From NCBI RefSeq assembly GCF_026340095.1, contig NZ_JAPEPO010000003.1, positions 62,001-126,000 on the forward strand: a stretch of DNA of 64,000 nucleotides, given 5' to 3'. How positions within the stretch are numbered: position 1 is the stretch's first letter; every line of letters begins with the position of its first letter. Of this stretch, positions 16,256 through 24,756 are shown piece by piece. The translations under genes were made by a program, and so were the position numbers. This stretch comes from Streptomyces sp. NBC_01446 (GTDB lineage Bacteria > Actinomycetota > Actinomycetes > Streptomycetales > Streptomycetaceae). Under the pieces are notes generated by a model. That model did not search any database and was not told the DNA's origin. It saw nothing but the letters and a program-made list of their open reading frames with translations.

Positions 16256-17089
16256 GTGATCTGGGAGCAGGGCAGCCGTGCCCGGGTACGGGGCATGGGC
16301 CGAAGCGGCCGGGGCGGTGCCTTGAGGGCACCGGTGGCCGTGGGCACCCTCGGTGCCCTTGTCCTTGGAGGGTGTGCGGGGGGTGGCGGGTCCTCGCATC
16401 CGTCGCCGTCGGCGAGTGTCGTGGGCAAGGCCACGCTGTTTCCTTCCGATTCTGGGGGCGGTGGCGGCCAGGGTGGTGGTTCCGGGATTGGGTTCCCGGC
16501 CGTGAAGGTGGGTGAGTCCGCGGACACGGCCGTCGAAATGAAGAACAACGAGCAACGTGCCTGGAAGCACGACAAGCCGACGGTCGCCGGGGATGGTGCG
16601 GACGAAGGGGCCGGTGTCCAGGAGACCAAGGCCGACGGAACCGGTGCTGCGCCGGAGACCTCCGGCGGCGGACACAACGTGTACCAGATCGTCGAGGACC
16701 ACTGCGGTGACGATCCGATCCCGCCAGGGCAGTCCTGCACCTTCAAGATCCGCTTCATCCGGGGGTCGAACGACGCGCCTGCGGCCGCACTGCTGAAGAT
16801 CGACTCACCGACATGGCCGATCCGGACAGTGGTGACCGCCGCCAGTAAGCCGGGGGTCACCCCCAACACCGTCCCGTCGGGCCTTGAGACATCGGGCCCC
16901 GCTGTTTCCCCGGGGACCCAAGGGCCGACGGGTCCCACGGGAAGTCCGACCGGTCCCGGCGAGTCTCCCATGCCCCAGCCACCGAGCGAGCCGCCGCAGA
17001 ACACCGCGCCTCCCACTCCCGGAACTGAGCCTGGCGGCGGCGTAACGCCGCCTCCGCAACCGGCGACGCCTGGCGCCCCGGCGACCTGA
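16256..17089 (+). CDS. Lipoprotein with an ASH/choice-of-anchor-D-type Ig domain and Pro-rich tail
   Basis: A 277-residue predicted lipoprotein. GTG 16256 has GGGAGG 5 nt upstream. A twin-basic N-terminus and hydrophobic stretch lead to the lipobox VLGGC. The mature part is a single beta-sandwich of the ASPM-SPD-2-hydin (choice-of-anchor D) type: GIGFPAVKVGESADTAVEMK, GHNVYQIVEDHCGDD and GQSCTFKIRFIRGSNDAPAA. The C-terminal 75 residues are a Pro/Thr/Gly-rich spacer (GPTGPTGSPTGPGESP) that could cross the cell wall. The role is unknown. It is convergent with the next gene. Confidence 0.75.
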   Translation: MIWEQGSRARVRGMGRSGRGGALRAPVAVGTLGALVLGGCAGGGGSSHPSPSASVVGKATLFPSDSGGGGGQGGGSGIGFPAVKVGESADTAVEMKNNEQRAWKHDKPTVAGDGADEGAGVQETKADGTGAAPETSGGGHNVYQIVEDHCGDDPIPPGQSCTFKIRFIRGSNDAPAAALLKIDSPTWPIRTVVTAASKPGVTPNTVPSGLETSGPAVSPGTQGPTGPTGSPTGPGESPMPQPPSEPPQNTAPPTPGTEPGGGVTPPPQPATPGAPAT

Positions 17090-17130
17090 CCGCCCGCAAG
17101 CTGCCCGGCGTAACGGGAGCGCGGGTGGGG

Positions 17131-18054
17131 TCAGGATGCCCCCGTTCCCCGGTACTCGCCTTGTACCTGCACCCGGATCGACGCGTCGTCCATGAGGATC
17201 ATGGTTACGTCTCCCCACTGCGGATCCCGGTTGGCAGGGATGAGGTAGTAGTGCGTCTTCGAGTGGGTCAGTACCCGATAGCCCACACAGCGGTAGCGGA
17301 ACGGCTGGTGTTGCTTCCCCTCGTCCACGCAGTGGATCGTCTTGCTGGCCGGCTCGACCGGCTCCCGCGCGTGAACCAGGACCGCCGGCAGGTCGCTGAA
17401 TTGGCTCTGCGCCTCGGCGGCGGCCGACGACTCCCCCACGCCCCGGGCGTAGCGGGCCACGTCGAAGAACAGAACCATGGCGAGAACGGCGACCATGAAG
17501 CCCTCGGCCAGGCGCCACGGCCCTTCGCCCTGGCCGCCGGACCGGTGGTAGAGGCGGAGCGCCAGCAACATCACTACCGCCCCGATGGCCACAAAGAATG
17601 TGGGTACGAGGTCTCTCGGCCATCCGGATCTCAGCCGGCTCAGCACCAGATCCCACCACCACGGCGGTTCGAGGAACACCGGGAAACCGAGGAGCAGCAG
17701 AGCAATGCCCACGGCCGCAGCCGAACGGCAGACAAGGGTCCGCAGTTGTCTGTGGCGGGGACGGGCCAGTTCGCGCTCGGCCCACCGGAAGGCGAAGAAG
17801 ACGAGGACTCCGAGGGTCAGCAGGACCCAGACCGGGAGAAAGAGCGCCGGGGGGCTGCCGAGCAGGTAGTCCTGGATTGAGTAGTCCAGTTGGTTCACCC
17901 GGATGCCGAAATAGGTGTAGTAGGCGTTCCAGTAAGTGGCTCCGAAGTAGTACAAGAGGCCCAGAACAGCGGTTCCGGGCGTCACCACATAGGCGGCCTT
18001 CTCCACGAAGGACTTGCTCTTCGGCTTCTCCTCGGTCACCTGCTGCCGTCCCAT
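17131..18054 (-). CDS. Multi-pass membrane protein of unknown function
   Basis: About 307 residues with five hydrophobic segments (AAYVVTPGTAVLGLLYYFGA, LFLPVWVLLTLGVLVFFAF, AAAVGIALLLLGFPVFL, FFVAIGAVVMLLALRL, GFMVAVLAMVLFFDVARY) and a C-terminal soluble domain of about 90 residues facing one side. A short charged N-terminus precedes the first helix. No transporter or enzyme motif was recognised. The ATG at 18054 directly follows GGAAGAGTG, so the exact start is uncertain. It appears monocistronic. Confidence 0.6.
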   Translation of the reverse strand: MGRQQVTEEKPKSKSFVEKAAYVVTPGTAVLGLLYYFGATYWNAYYTYFGIRVNQLDYSIQDYLLGSPPALFLPVWVLLTLGVLVFFAFRWAERELARPRHRQLRTLVCRSAAAVGIALLLLGFPVFLEPPWWWDLVLSRLRSGWPRDLVPTFFVAIGAVVMLLALRLYHRSGGQGEGPWRLAEGFMVAVLAMVLFFDVARYARGVGESSAAAEAQSQFSDLPAVLVHAREPVEPASKTIHCVDEGKQHQPFRYRCVGYRVLTHSKTHYYLIPANRDPQWGDVTMILMDDASIRVQVQGEYRGTGAS

Positions 18055-18155
18055 CACTCTTCCGACGAACAGGAATGATCCGGTGATTCGATCTTCATCC
18101 GGTGACCCGAACATAACCCGCACCATCGCCGAACGCAGGTCAGGAAGCGTTCTGA

Positions 18156-18250
18156 GTAGGGTCGGGGACTGGCGCGGTAGCTGACGCTCCGTTTCCAGTC
18201 CCCGCCGCTTCAAGTGAAACCGTGCATGCGGTTCTCCCGCACACGGCTTT
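18156..18250 (-). ncRNA. Orphan 3' end of a group II intron (domains V and VI)
   Basis: On the minus strand, 18250-18216 reads AAAGCCGTGTGCGG, GAGA, ACCGCATGCACGGTTTC. This folds as the catalytic domain V hairpin of bacterial group II introns, with AGC at the base and a GNRA tetraloop. It is followed after a short linker by a second hairpin (GCGGGGACTGG pairing with CCAGTCCCCG, 18206-18161) that fits domain VI, and a 3' end near CCCTAC at about 18156. No reverse transcriptase and no domains I-IV are present, so the intron is 5'-truncated and inactive. Confidence 0.65.
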
Positions 18251-18289
18251 CCGACATCGTTCACCGGCGCAAGAACTTCTTGACATCGG

Positions 18290-18460
18290 TCAACCGTGGA
18301 GGAACTGGTATCCGATCCACACTTGGATTTGGGTCAGCCCGTTCAGGTTCAGTCCTGTGTCGAACTGCTGTTGCGGGATGGTCAACTGCCAGCTTCCACC
18401 CACGCCTCGCCCCCAGAACGCCAGCGATTTGGGTGCGTCGAGGGCCGGTTCATCGGCCAT
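18290..18460 (-). pseudogene. C-terminal fragment resembling a Tc-toxin TcA subunit
   Basis: The minus frame ending at 18290 encodes SLAFWGRGVGGSWQLTIPQQ, then LNGLTQIQVWIGYQFL. The pattern of a hydrophobic G-x-G turn, SWQLTIP and a final hydrophobic D/T-I-Q-V-x-I-x-Y strand resembles the extreme C-terminus of TcA/neuraminidase-like toxin proteins (which read SWxLxxP and VVLHLRY). It is about 45 residues long and has no upstream partner, so it is a scar only. Confidence 0.35.
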
Positions 18461-18627
18461 GGCTCCTGCACCGGCCACAGCAACGGCCCCCCGACCGAGC
18501 TCTCCCCGACCGAAGGCGATCCGGGACGAGGGTGCAGCCGAATCGCGGGACGTGCCAACGGCGCCAGCTCGGGAAAGACCGCGGTCACGTCCACGGGCCG
18601 CGGCGGAGTAGTACGTACGGAAACCAT
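18461..18627 (-). pseudogene. N-terminal fragment resembling DUF1963 proteins
   Basis: From about 18627 the minus strand encodes DVTAVFPELAPLARPAIRLH and ESSVGGPLLWPVQEPWP, the N-terminal signature of a widespread Streptomyces DUF1963-like protein (GGPLLWPxxEPWP). Homology ends at the junction with the toxin-like fragment near 18460. Confidence 0.5.
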
Positions 18628-18886
18628 GCCGGTGATCCTGTCACCAGCCACTGACAGCCCCTGGCCGCCTCAACCAGCTTCGGTGGCATCGGTGTTCAGC
18701 TGGTCAAGTCCAACGCATGCAGCCTCGGCCACAGCGACAGCGGCATCTGTGCGGGAAGTGATCTTCCCCTGGGCTTATCTCGCCCGCAGGCGGGCGATGT
18801 CAGCAGTCTGCGGCTAGAGTTGATTCGATTTCATCTGTCGTCCGGGCACTCTCGGATCACGGGTGGAACGCGACGGAGCGCGCACG

Positions 18887-20143
18887 ATGACTGCCGAGGA
18901 CCAGACCGCGGCGCACACGACTACAACGGCTGCCGACCAGGCCGGGGGCGGCTCGACCCGGTCGGCACCGCCCGGCAGGGCGGCGAGCGCCGGACGGTGG
19001 CCGGCGACAGCCGTCTTCTTTCTCAACGGGCTCACGCTGTCGACGTACATCGTCCGGCTCGGATCACTGAAGGACAAGCACCATCTGAGCGACGGCCAAC
19101 TCGGGCTCATCGGCATGGTCTTTGCCGTGGCAGCCCTCGCCTGCATGCAGGGTGTGGGACTGCTGACGGCACGGGTCGGGACGCGGCCGGTGTTGCGCAC
19201 CTCACTCCTCGTCATGCCCGTGCTGCTGGCGCTCGTCGGCCTGGTCGGAGGAGCCGTCGAACTCGTGGTGGTCGTCACGGCCCTCGGTGCCGTGCACGGC
19301 ACCACCGACGCAGCCATGAACACCCATGCCGTCGCGATCGAGCGGCGCCTGGGACGTCCCATCCTCAACGGCTGCCACGCCGCATGGAGCGTCAGCGCTG
19401 TCGTAGCCTCACTCGCCACGGCCGTCCTGGAACGTGCGGGTATCTCGTTCGCCACGCACCTCGTGGCAGCCGCCGCCGTGCTCATGGCCGGGGGCCTGCT
19501 GCTGGGGCCGCTCCTGGTGGAGACCGGCACAGGGGACCGCGCCCGCGCGTCCGCGCCCGAGCCGCGCCGCCTTGGCCTGCGCGGCGGCTGGAGCCGCGAG
19601 GTCGTGGCACTCGGCCTGACCGGCACGGCCCTCATGGTCTGCGAGGGCGCCGCCCTCGGCTGGAGCGCGATCTTCCTGCACGACTCCCGGGGCGCGTCGC
19701 TCGGTCTTGCAGCCACGGCGGTGACCGCGTACACCGGCGCTCAGGCGGTCGGCCGGGTGATCGGCGACCGCCTGACCTTGCGCTACGGCGCCCCGGTCCT
19801 GTTCCGTGCCGGCGGCCTCGTCGCGGCGTGCGGCCTGGCGATGGCGCTTCTTTCGCCGAACCCTGTCGCGGCCATCGGCGGATTCGCCGTCGCGGGCGCG
19901 GGCGCGTCGGTCCTGATCCCGCTGGCCTACAGCGCGGTCGGGCAGGCGAAGGCGGACAGCCCGGAAGCCGCGACGCTGATCTCCCGATTCACCACCTTCA
20001 CCTACGCGGGGACCCTGTTCGGTCCCGCCGCGATCGGCTGGGCCGCCGAGCTCGCCGGCCTGACCTGGACGCTGACCGCACTCATCCCCGTGCTGTGCGC
20101 TGTCGCACTCCTGAGCCGACTGCCCGGGCGCCCGCAGCACTGA
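18887..20143 (+). CDS. MFS transporter (YbjJ-like, 12 TM)
   Basis: A 418-residue membrane protein with a soluble, Thr/Ala-rich N-terminus (about 30 residues) and 12 predicted helices. The first helix region FFLNGLTLSTYIVRLGSLKD and the loop RVGTRPVLRTSLLVMPVLL fit the MFS sugar/drug-type clade of YbjJ-like proteins, and TDAAMNTHAVAIERRLGRP is the conserved helix 4 region (N-x-x-x-x-x-x-E). The substrate is unknown. It appears to be monocistronic; the next gene is convergent. Confidence 0.8.
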   Translation: MTAEDQTAAHTTTTAADQAGGGSTRSAPPGRAASAGRWPATAVFFLNGLTLSTYIVRLGSLKDKHHLSDGQLGLIGMVFAVAALACMQGVGLLTARVGTRPVLRTSLLVMPVLLALVGLVGGAVELVVVVTALGAVHGTTDAAMNTHAVAIERRLGRPILNGCHAAWSVSAVVASLATAVLERAGISFATHLVAAAAVLMAGGLLLGPLLVETGTGDRARASAPEPRRLGLRGGWSREVVALGLTGTALMVCEGAALGWSAIFLHDSRGASLGLAATAVTAYTGAQAVGRVIGDRLTLRYGAPVLFRAGGLVAACGLAMALLSPNPVAAIGGFAVAGAGASVLIPLAYSAVGQAKADSPEAATLISRFTTFTYAGTLFGPAAIGWAAELAGLTWTLTALIPVLCAVALLSRLPGRPQH

Positions 20144-20552
20144 GGTCGCCACCGGAGTCCGCCCCCGCCTGCCTCGCGCCGGGCGCCTGACCGTGAGGTT
20201 TCCGCACCCGGCTGGCGTGTGCGGTGGGAGTGTGGGTGCGTCGCCGGGTTCGCCGTGTCGCCATTTCGCCTGCAGACGCCGGACCCCCAGCCCCCTTGAA
20301 AGCAACGCAGACGCTGTCGCCGCGCCGTCCGGCGGCAGGTGGGCGCCCCGAGGCCCATATGAGGTTCCGCGTCAGATGACGCGACGTCCTGATCGCAGGG
20401 AACCCGAAAGTGCTGCCGCCAGCGGATCGGACGGCCGACTTCACTCCGACGAGTCCTGGGTTCGGCTGAACTCGGCGCAGTCATCCTGCGGTTGGCTTCA
20501 CTCTCGTGCCAGACCCGAGACCGGGGTACGCAGGGATCGCGGCACGCGGGAG
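20144..20552. other. No gene recognised
   Basis: The 409 bp between the convergent MFS and oxidoreductase genes contain no coding frame with recognisable motifs and no strong terminator stem. It may be a decayed intergenic region. Confidence 0.4.
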
Positions 20553-21827
20553 TCAGCGAAGCGGATGCAGGGCCGCCAGTTCGGGTGCGTACCGTCCGCT
20601 CACCATCCCGTCCGCCAGCAGCTTTCCACTGAGGGGGCCCAGAGCGATGCCCCACATTCCGTGCCCGCCACACACGTGAACGCGTGGTGACACGGTGCGG
20701 CCGATGAGGGGCAGGCCGTCCGCGGTGCAAGGGCGCGGGCCGGCCCACTCCTCGGTGCGGCGCCCGAAGTCGGCGTCGGGCAACAGAGGGCGGACCGCCT
20801 CGATCACCGCCTGAACGCGGCGTGGGTCGGCGGGCCGGTCGGGGGCGGTGAACTCCATCATCCCGGCGACCCGCACCCGCTCAGCGTCCAGCGGCGTGCA
20901 CACCACACGCTGCGCCGCGAAGTAGGTGGGCGTCGTGGGCAGGCCTGCCGCAGGCATGGTGAAGCTGTAGCCCCGGCCGGACTGGACGCGAGTGCGGACA
21001 CCGAAGGGCGCCGCGAGGCGGCCCAGCCAGGCGCCGTTGGCGAGCACGGCCGCGTCGGCACGCAGTTCCTGTCCCTCGGCGCCGCGCACGGCGACACCAC
21101 CGCCGGGGCCGCCGCCCAGATCGCGCACGTTCACGGCCTCCAGGTCTGCCACGATCTTGCCGCCGCGCTCCCGCACCGCGTCGGCGAGCGACGTCGTGTA
21201 CGCCACGGGGTTCAGGTACCGCTGCCCGTGCAGCCGGACGGCGGCAGCGATCCGATCCGGGCGCAGGGTCGGTTCGAGGCATGCGGCCTGCTCGCCGGTC
21301 AGCAGTTCGTACGCCACGTCCTGTCCTGCGGCGCGCACCGCCTCCAGTTCCTCGACCATCGGGCGGCGGGCGGCCTCGTCGGTGAAGGCGAGCAGGCAGG
21401 GGTCACTGGCGCGGGTGGGTTCGGCGACTCCGCCCTCGGCGAGTTCGTCGTACGCGGCGAGCACACCGCGGTTGAGCACCGAGAGCGCGGCCATGGCGAC
21501 CTGCCACTGGCGGTGTGTGCAGCGCCGGGTGAGGGCGAGCAGGAACTGCGCCAGGCGGGCGTCCGCGCGCGGCGGGATGTAAAGCGGTGAGGACGGGGAG
21601 AACATGGTGCGCAGGCCGAGCCTGAGCGCGCTCGGCTCCGCCAGCGGCACGGTCAAGGACGGGGTCAGCCAGCCGGCGTTGCCCCAGGACGCGCCGGCCG
21701 CGACGCCCTTGCGGTCGACAACGGTGACCTCGACGCCCGCTTCCTGCAGGTACCAGGCAGTGGCGAGACCAGCCATACCTGCGCCGACGATCAGGGCGCT
21801 GCGCGGGGCTGTGTACTGGTGGGACAT
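20553..21827 (-). CDS. FAD-dependent D-amino-acid dehydrogenase-like oxidoreductase (DadA family)
   Basis: About 424 residues. The N-terminal dinucleotide fold ALIVGAGMAGLATAWYLQEA ends with the acidic residue in VTVVDRKG, as expected for FAD binding. A PTYFAAQRVVCTPL segment and the C-terminal WAGPRPCTADGLPLIGRT and HVCGGHGMWGIALGP blocks are DAO/DadA family signatures. The reaction would be oxidative deamination of a D-amino acid or secondary amine with electrons passed to quinone or oxygen. It is last in an operon with the amidase (16 bp gap), so it probably oxidises the amine or amino acid released by that enzyme. Confidence 0.85.
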   Translation of the reverse strand: MSHQYTAPRSALIVGAGMAGLATAWYLQEAGVEVTVVDRKGVAAGASWGNAGWLTPSLTVPLAEPSALRLGLRTMFSPSSPLYIPPRADARLAQFLLALTRRCTHRQWQVAMAALSVLNRGVLAAYDELAEGGVAEPTRASDPCLLAFTDEAARRPMVEELEAVRAAGQDVAYELLTGEQAACLEPTLRPDRIAAAVRLHGQRYLNPVAYTTSLADAVRERGGKIVADLEAVNVRDLGGGPGGGVAVRGAEGQELRADAAVLANGAWLGRLAAPFGVRTRVQSGRGYSFTMPAAGLPTTPTYFAAQRVVCTPLDAERVRVAGMMEFTAPDRPADPRRVQAVIEAVRPLLPDADFGRRTEEWAGPRPCTADGLPLIGRTVSPRVHVCGGHGMWGIALGPLSGKLLADGMVSGRYAPELAALHPLR

Positions 21828-21843
21828 GTTCAACTTCCCCTCC

Positions 21844-23274
21844 TCAGTGGGTCGTCACGGCGAGCGAAGGACGGCGCTCGCCGGCTCGGGTCGCCTGCTC
21901 GAAGGCGTGCCCGGCGCGCAGCACAGCCAGGTCCTGCCGGTGCGGGCCGACGATCTGCAGGCCGACCGGAAGACCGGCAGGCGTGAACCCCGCAGGCACG
22001 GACAGTGCCGGGCAACCCGTCACGGAGATCAGGTACGCCGAGCGCATCCAGTCCAGATACGTCTCCATCGGCACCCCGGCCACTTCGCTCGGGTACGCCA
22101 ACTCCAGTGCGAAAGGCGCCACTTGGCTCACCGGCAGCATCAACAGGTCGTATGTCCCGAAGAACTCCCTGACCCGGTGGAACAGCTCGGCGCGCCGCAC
22201 CTGAGCCCGGCCCACGTCGGGGCCCGTCAGGCGGCGGCCCTCCTCGACGTTCCACACCACCTGGGGGGCGAGGCGGTCGCGGTGCCGGTCGAGCAGCGCA
22301 CCGTAGGCGACCTCCATCTGCCAGGCCCGCTCGACGCGGAACACCTCGTCGGCACCGGACAGGTCCGGGCACGCCTCCTCGACCGTGCAGCCCATGGCCT
22401 CGAGTGCTTTCACGGCGGGCGTCAACGCCGCCGTCACCTCGGGCTCGACCGGCACGGCGCCGCCCAGGTCCGGCGCCCAGGCCACCCGCAGTCCGCACAG
22501 GTCGGCGCCGTCGAGCGCGGACGGGGCGAAGGCGGCGCCCGGCGTGTCCAGGGCGAGCGGGCTGCGCGGGTCGGGGCCGGCGAGCGCGGACAGGCCGAGC
22601 GCGGTGTCGGCGACCGTGCGGCCCATGGGCCCCTTCACCGACAGCTGCGCCCACGGCGTCCTGTCCGGCCAGGACGGCACCCGGCCGGGCGAGGGCCGCA
22701 GGCCGACCACGTTGTTGAACGAGGCCGGGTTGCGCAGGGAGCCGCCGGTGTCGCTGCCGTCCGCGAGCGGCACCATCCCGGCGGCCAGCGCCGCGGCCGC
22801 ACCGCCACTGCTGCCGCCGGCACTGCGGGTCGGGTCGTACGGGTTGCGGGTCGGCCCGAACACCTTGTTGACGGTGTGTGAACCCAGGCCCAGTTCGGGC
22901 ACGTTGGTCTTGCCGATGGTGATCGCCCCGGCCTGCTTGAGGCGTTCGACGACCAGGTGGTTCCGGTCCGGTACATGGTCGGCGAAGATCGGTGACCCGT
23001 ACGTGGTGCGGATTCCGGCCGTGTCGGCGAGGTCCTTGTGCGCGACAGGCAGTCCGTGCAGCGGCCCCACTTCCTCGCCCGCCGCGAGCCGTTCGTCGGC
23101 CCGTGCCGCGGCGTCCATGGCCTGTTCGGCGACGAGCGTCACGATCGCGTTCACGATCGGGTTGACGCGCTCGATCTGCTCCAGATGGGCGGCGAGTACC
23201 TCGCGGGCGGACACCTGACGGCGCCGCAGGGCTGCGGCGAGGTCGACGGCGGTGCGGAAGCTGAGTTCGTTCAT
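21844..23274 (-). CDS. Amidase-signature (AS) family hydrolase
   Basis: A 476-residue cytoplasmic amidase. The catalytic Ser-cisSer-Lys triad is visible: Lys80 in HGLPVAHKDLADTAG, the cis-Ser in SAGGSSGGAAAAL (about 155-156) and the nucleophile Ser179 in DGSDTGGSLRNP. The length is normal for the family. It would hydrolyse a carboxamide or N-acyl amine. It lies between the Nramp-type transporter (39 bp upstream) and the FAD oxidoreductase (downstream), so import, amide hydrolysis and oxidation of the product form a logical pathway. The substrate is unknown. Confidence 0.9.
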   Translation of the reverse strand: MNELSFRTAVDLAAALRRRQVSAREVLAAHLEQIERVNPIVNAIVTLVAEQAMDAAARADERLAAGEEVGPLHGLPVAHKDLADTAGIRTTYGSPIFADHVPDRNHLVVERLKQAGAITIGKTNVPELGLGSHTVNKVFGPTRNPYDPTRSAGGSSGGAAAALAAGMVPLADGSDTGGSLRNPASFNNVVGLRPSPGRVPSWPDRTPWAQLSVKGPMGRTVADTALGLSALAGPDPRSPLALDTPGAAFAPSALDGADLCGLRVAWAPDLGGAVPVEPEVTAALTPAVKALEAMGCTVEEACPDLSGADEVFRVERAWQMEVAYGALLDRHRDRLAPQVVWNVEEGRRLTGPDVGRAQVRRAELFHRVREFFGTYDLLMLPVSQVAPFALELAYPSEVAGVPMETYLDWMRSAYLISVTGCPALSVPAGFTPAGLPVGLQIVGPHRQDLAVLRAGHAFEQATRAGERRPSLAVTTH

Positions 23275-23313
23275 GGTGGCTCCGTGTGCTGCGGGTGGGG
23301 CGGGTGGGGCGGG

Positions 23314-24621
23314 TCAGAAGAGTTCGGCGAACTGGGCCGCCGCCAGCACCCCGAAGAGGAGGAAGGCGCCGGACAACAACACATTCGAGAGAAGCTTGTT
23401 GCGGAAGACCGGCTCGACGGTGCGGCGGTTGAGGAGCACAAGCAGCGCCCCGGACAGCAGCGGCAGGATCAGCGAGCCGACAGTGGCGTACAGGAGTACC
23501 AGCGACACCGGCTTCCCGAGGAAGGTGACGCCCACCCCTGCCGCGCCGGCGCCCAGGACGAACGCCCTGAACGGCCAACTGCGTGGCGCCATATGCCGTT
23601 CCGCCTGCTCGTCGGGGATGCCGCGCAGTGTGCGCAGCGAGTCGGACAGCAGATATCCGATGGAGTTGAAGCCGCCGACCAGTGCCCCCAGCGTGACGAA
23701 GAAGAAGGTTGCAAGGAACAGCAGGCGTGCCGCCGAGCCCAGGTCGGCGCCGAGCGGATCGGCGAGCGCGGCGAGACCGTCGTTGCCGGTGATCGTGCGG
23801 CCCGAGCCATGCAGCAGGCCCGCGCCGACGATGCTCGTACACAGGACGAAGAGGAACGTGACGGCGTAGCTGGTCGCCACGTCGGCGCGCATCACGGGCA
23901 GCCAGCTGGGGTGCCGCCACTGCTTCTCCCGTACCCAGTAGCTGTACGAGGCGATGGCTGCGCTGCCGCCGACCCCTCCGATCAGGGCGAGGATGGTCAG
24001 CACCGACCCTTGCGGCAGGCGCGGGCTCAGCGTGGACAGCATCCCCGGCAGATCGTCGGCGGTGACGAGCATGGCGACGGCAAGGCCTACCATGCCGACA
24101 AATTTGACCAGGATGAACACGCTCATCACTCGCTCGAACCACGCGTAGCGGCCGATGTAGACGATCGCCGTCGACAGCACGGTGATCACCACGGCAGTCG
24201 CATGCAGGGGCAACGCGGGCAGAAGCGTGGTCAGCGCGAGCGCCGCGACCGAGCTGAGCGCGCCGCCGTACAGCAGCGCGATCACCAGGACGAAGAGAAA
24301 GAAGGCGGCGGGCAACCAGCGGCCGGCCGAACGGAGGCCGGCGATCACAGTCCGGCCGGTGGCCAGGTGCAGCCGGCCGACCGCCTCGGTGAGAGCACTC
24401 TTGACGACGACCCCGACGAGGAGCGCCCACAGCAGCGCGAGGCCGTAACCGGCAGCGCCCGAGAGGGAGGTGACCATGTCACCCGCACCGACGCTGGCAG
24501 CCGCGAGGACCAGTCCCGGCCCGAGCAGGGTCAGTCGGCCGCGCCGGGTCGTGGGCGCCTGCGGGGCTTCAACGGCCGGTGGCCGGTCGGTGGTTCCGTG
24601 CGGCGCGGTCACATGGATCAT
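23314..24621 (-). CDS. Nramp-superfamily transporter lacking the canonical metal motif
   Basis: A 435-residue, 11-12 helix transporter. The first helix GPGLVLAAASVGAGDMVTSL occupies the place of the Nramp TM1 DPGN metal-binding motif but reads GAGD, so a key metal ligand is missing. The helix 6 region (ILALIGGVGGSAAIASYSYW) also lacks the MPH motif. Such Nramp-related proteins transport other cations or organic solutes. As the first gene of an operon with an amidase and a DadA-like enzyme, its cargo may be the amide substrate rather than manganese. It is divergent from the Lrp regulator. Confidence 0.8.
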   Translation of the reverse strand: MIHVTAPHGTTDRPPAVEAPQAPTTRRGRLTLLGPGLVLAAASVGAGDMVTSLSGAAGYGLALLWALLVGVVVKSALTEAVGRLHLATGRTVIAGLRSAGRWLPAAFFLFVLVIALLYGGALSSVAALALTTLLPALPLHATAVVITVLSTAIVYIGRYAWFERVMSVFILVKFVGMVGLAVAMLVTADDLPGMLSTLSPRLPQGSVLTILALIGGVGGSAAIASYSYWVREKQWRHPSWLPVMRADVATSYAVTFLFVLCTSIVGAGLLHGSGRTITGNDGLAALADPLGADLGSAARLLFLATFFFVTLGALVGGFNSIGYLLSDSLRTLRGIPDEQAERHMAPRSWPFRAFVLGAGAAGVGVTFLGKPVSLVLLYATVGSLILPLLSGALLVLLNRRTVEPVFRNKLLSNVLLSGAFLLFGVLAAAQFAELF

Positions 24622-24756
24622 CTCCGTCGGTCACGGGAGCAGGGCAGGGCTGGCGGGTGGCTCGGTGCGGCTCCGTGCTGGACAGACTCGAACGCGATGA
24701 CGGATGCGTACAAGATTCCGCTGGACATCGACGGAATCCGCCATAGGATCGGCGCG
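24622..24756. promoter_or_regulatory. Divergent promoter region of the Nramp-amidase-DadA operon and Lrp gene
   Basis: The 135 bp between the transporter start (24621) and the regulator start (24757) must carry both promoters and the Lrp-type operator. TCCGCTGGACATCGACGGAA lies within it, but no convincing dyad was found by eye. If the regulator starts at the alternative ATG 24697 the region is only 75 bp. Confidence 0.4.

Noticed and set aside
21830..24430. An 866-codon minus-strand frame over the amidase and transporter genes
   Set aside because: It overlaps two genes with catalytic motifs in another frame on the same strand and is composed mainly of Arg, Gly and Pro, typical of a +1 shadow.
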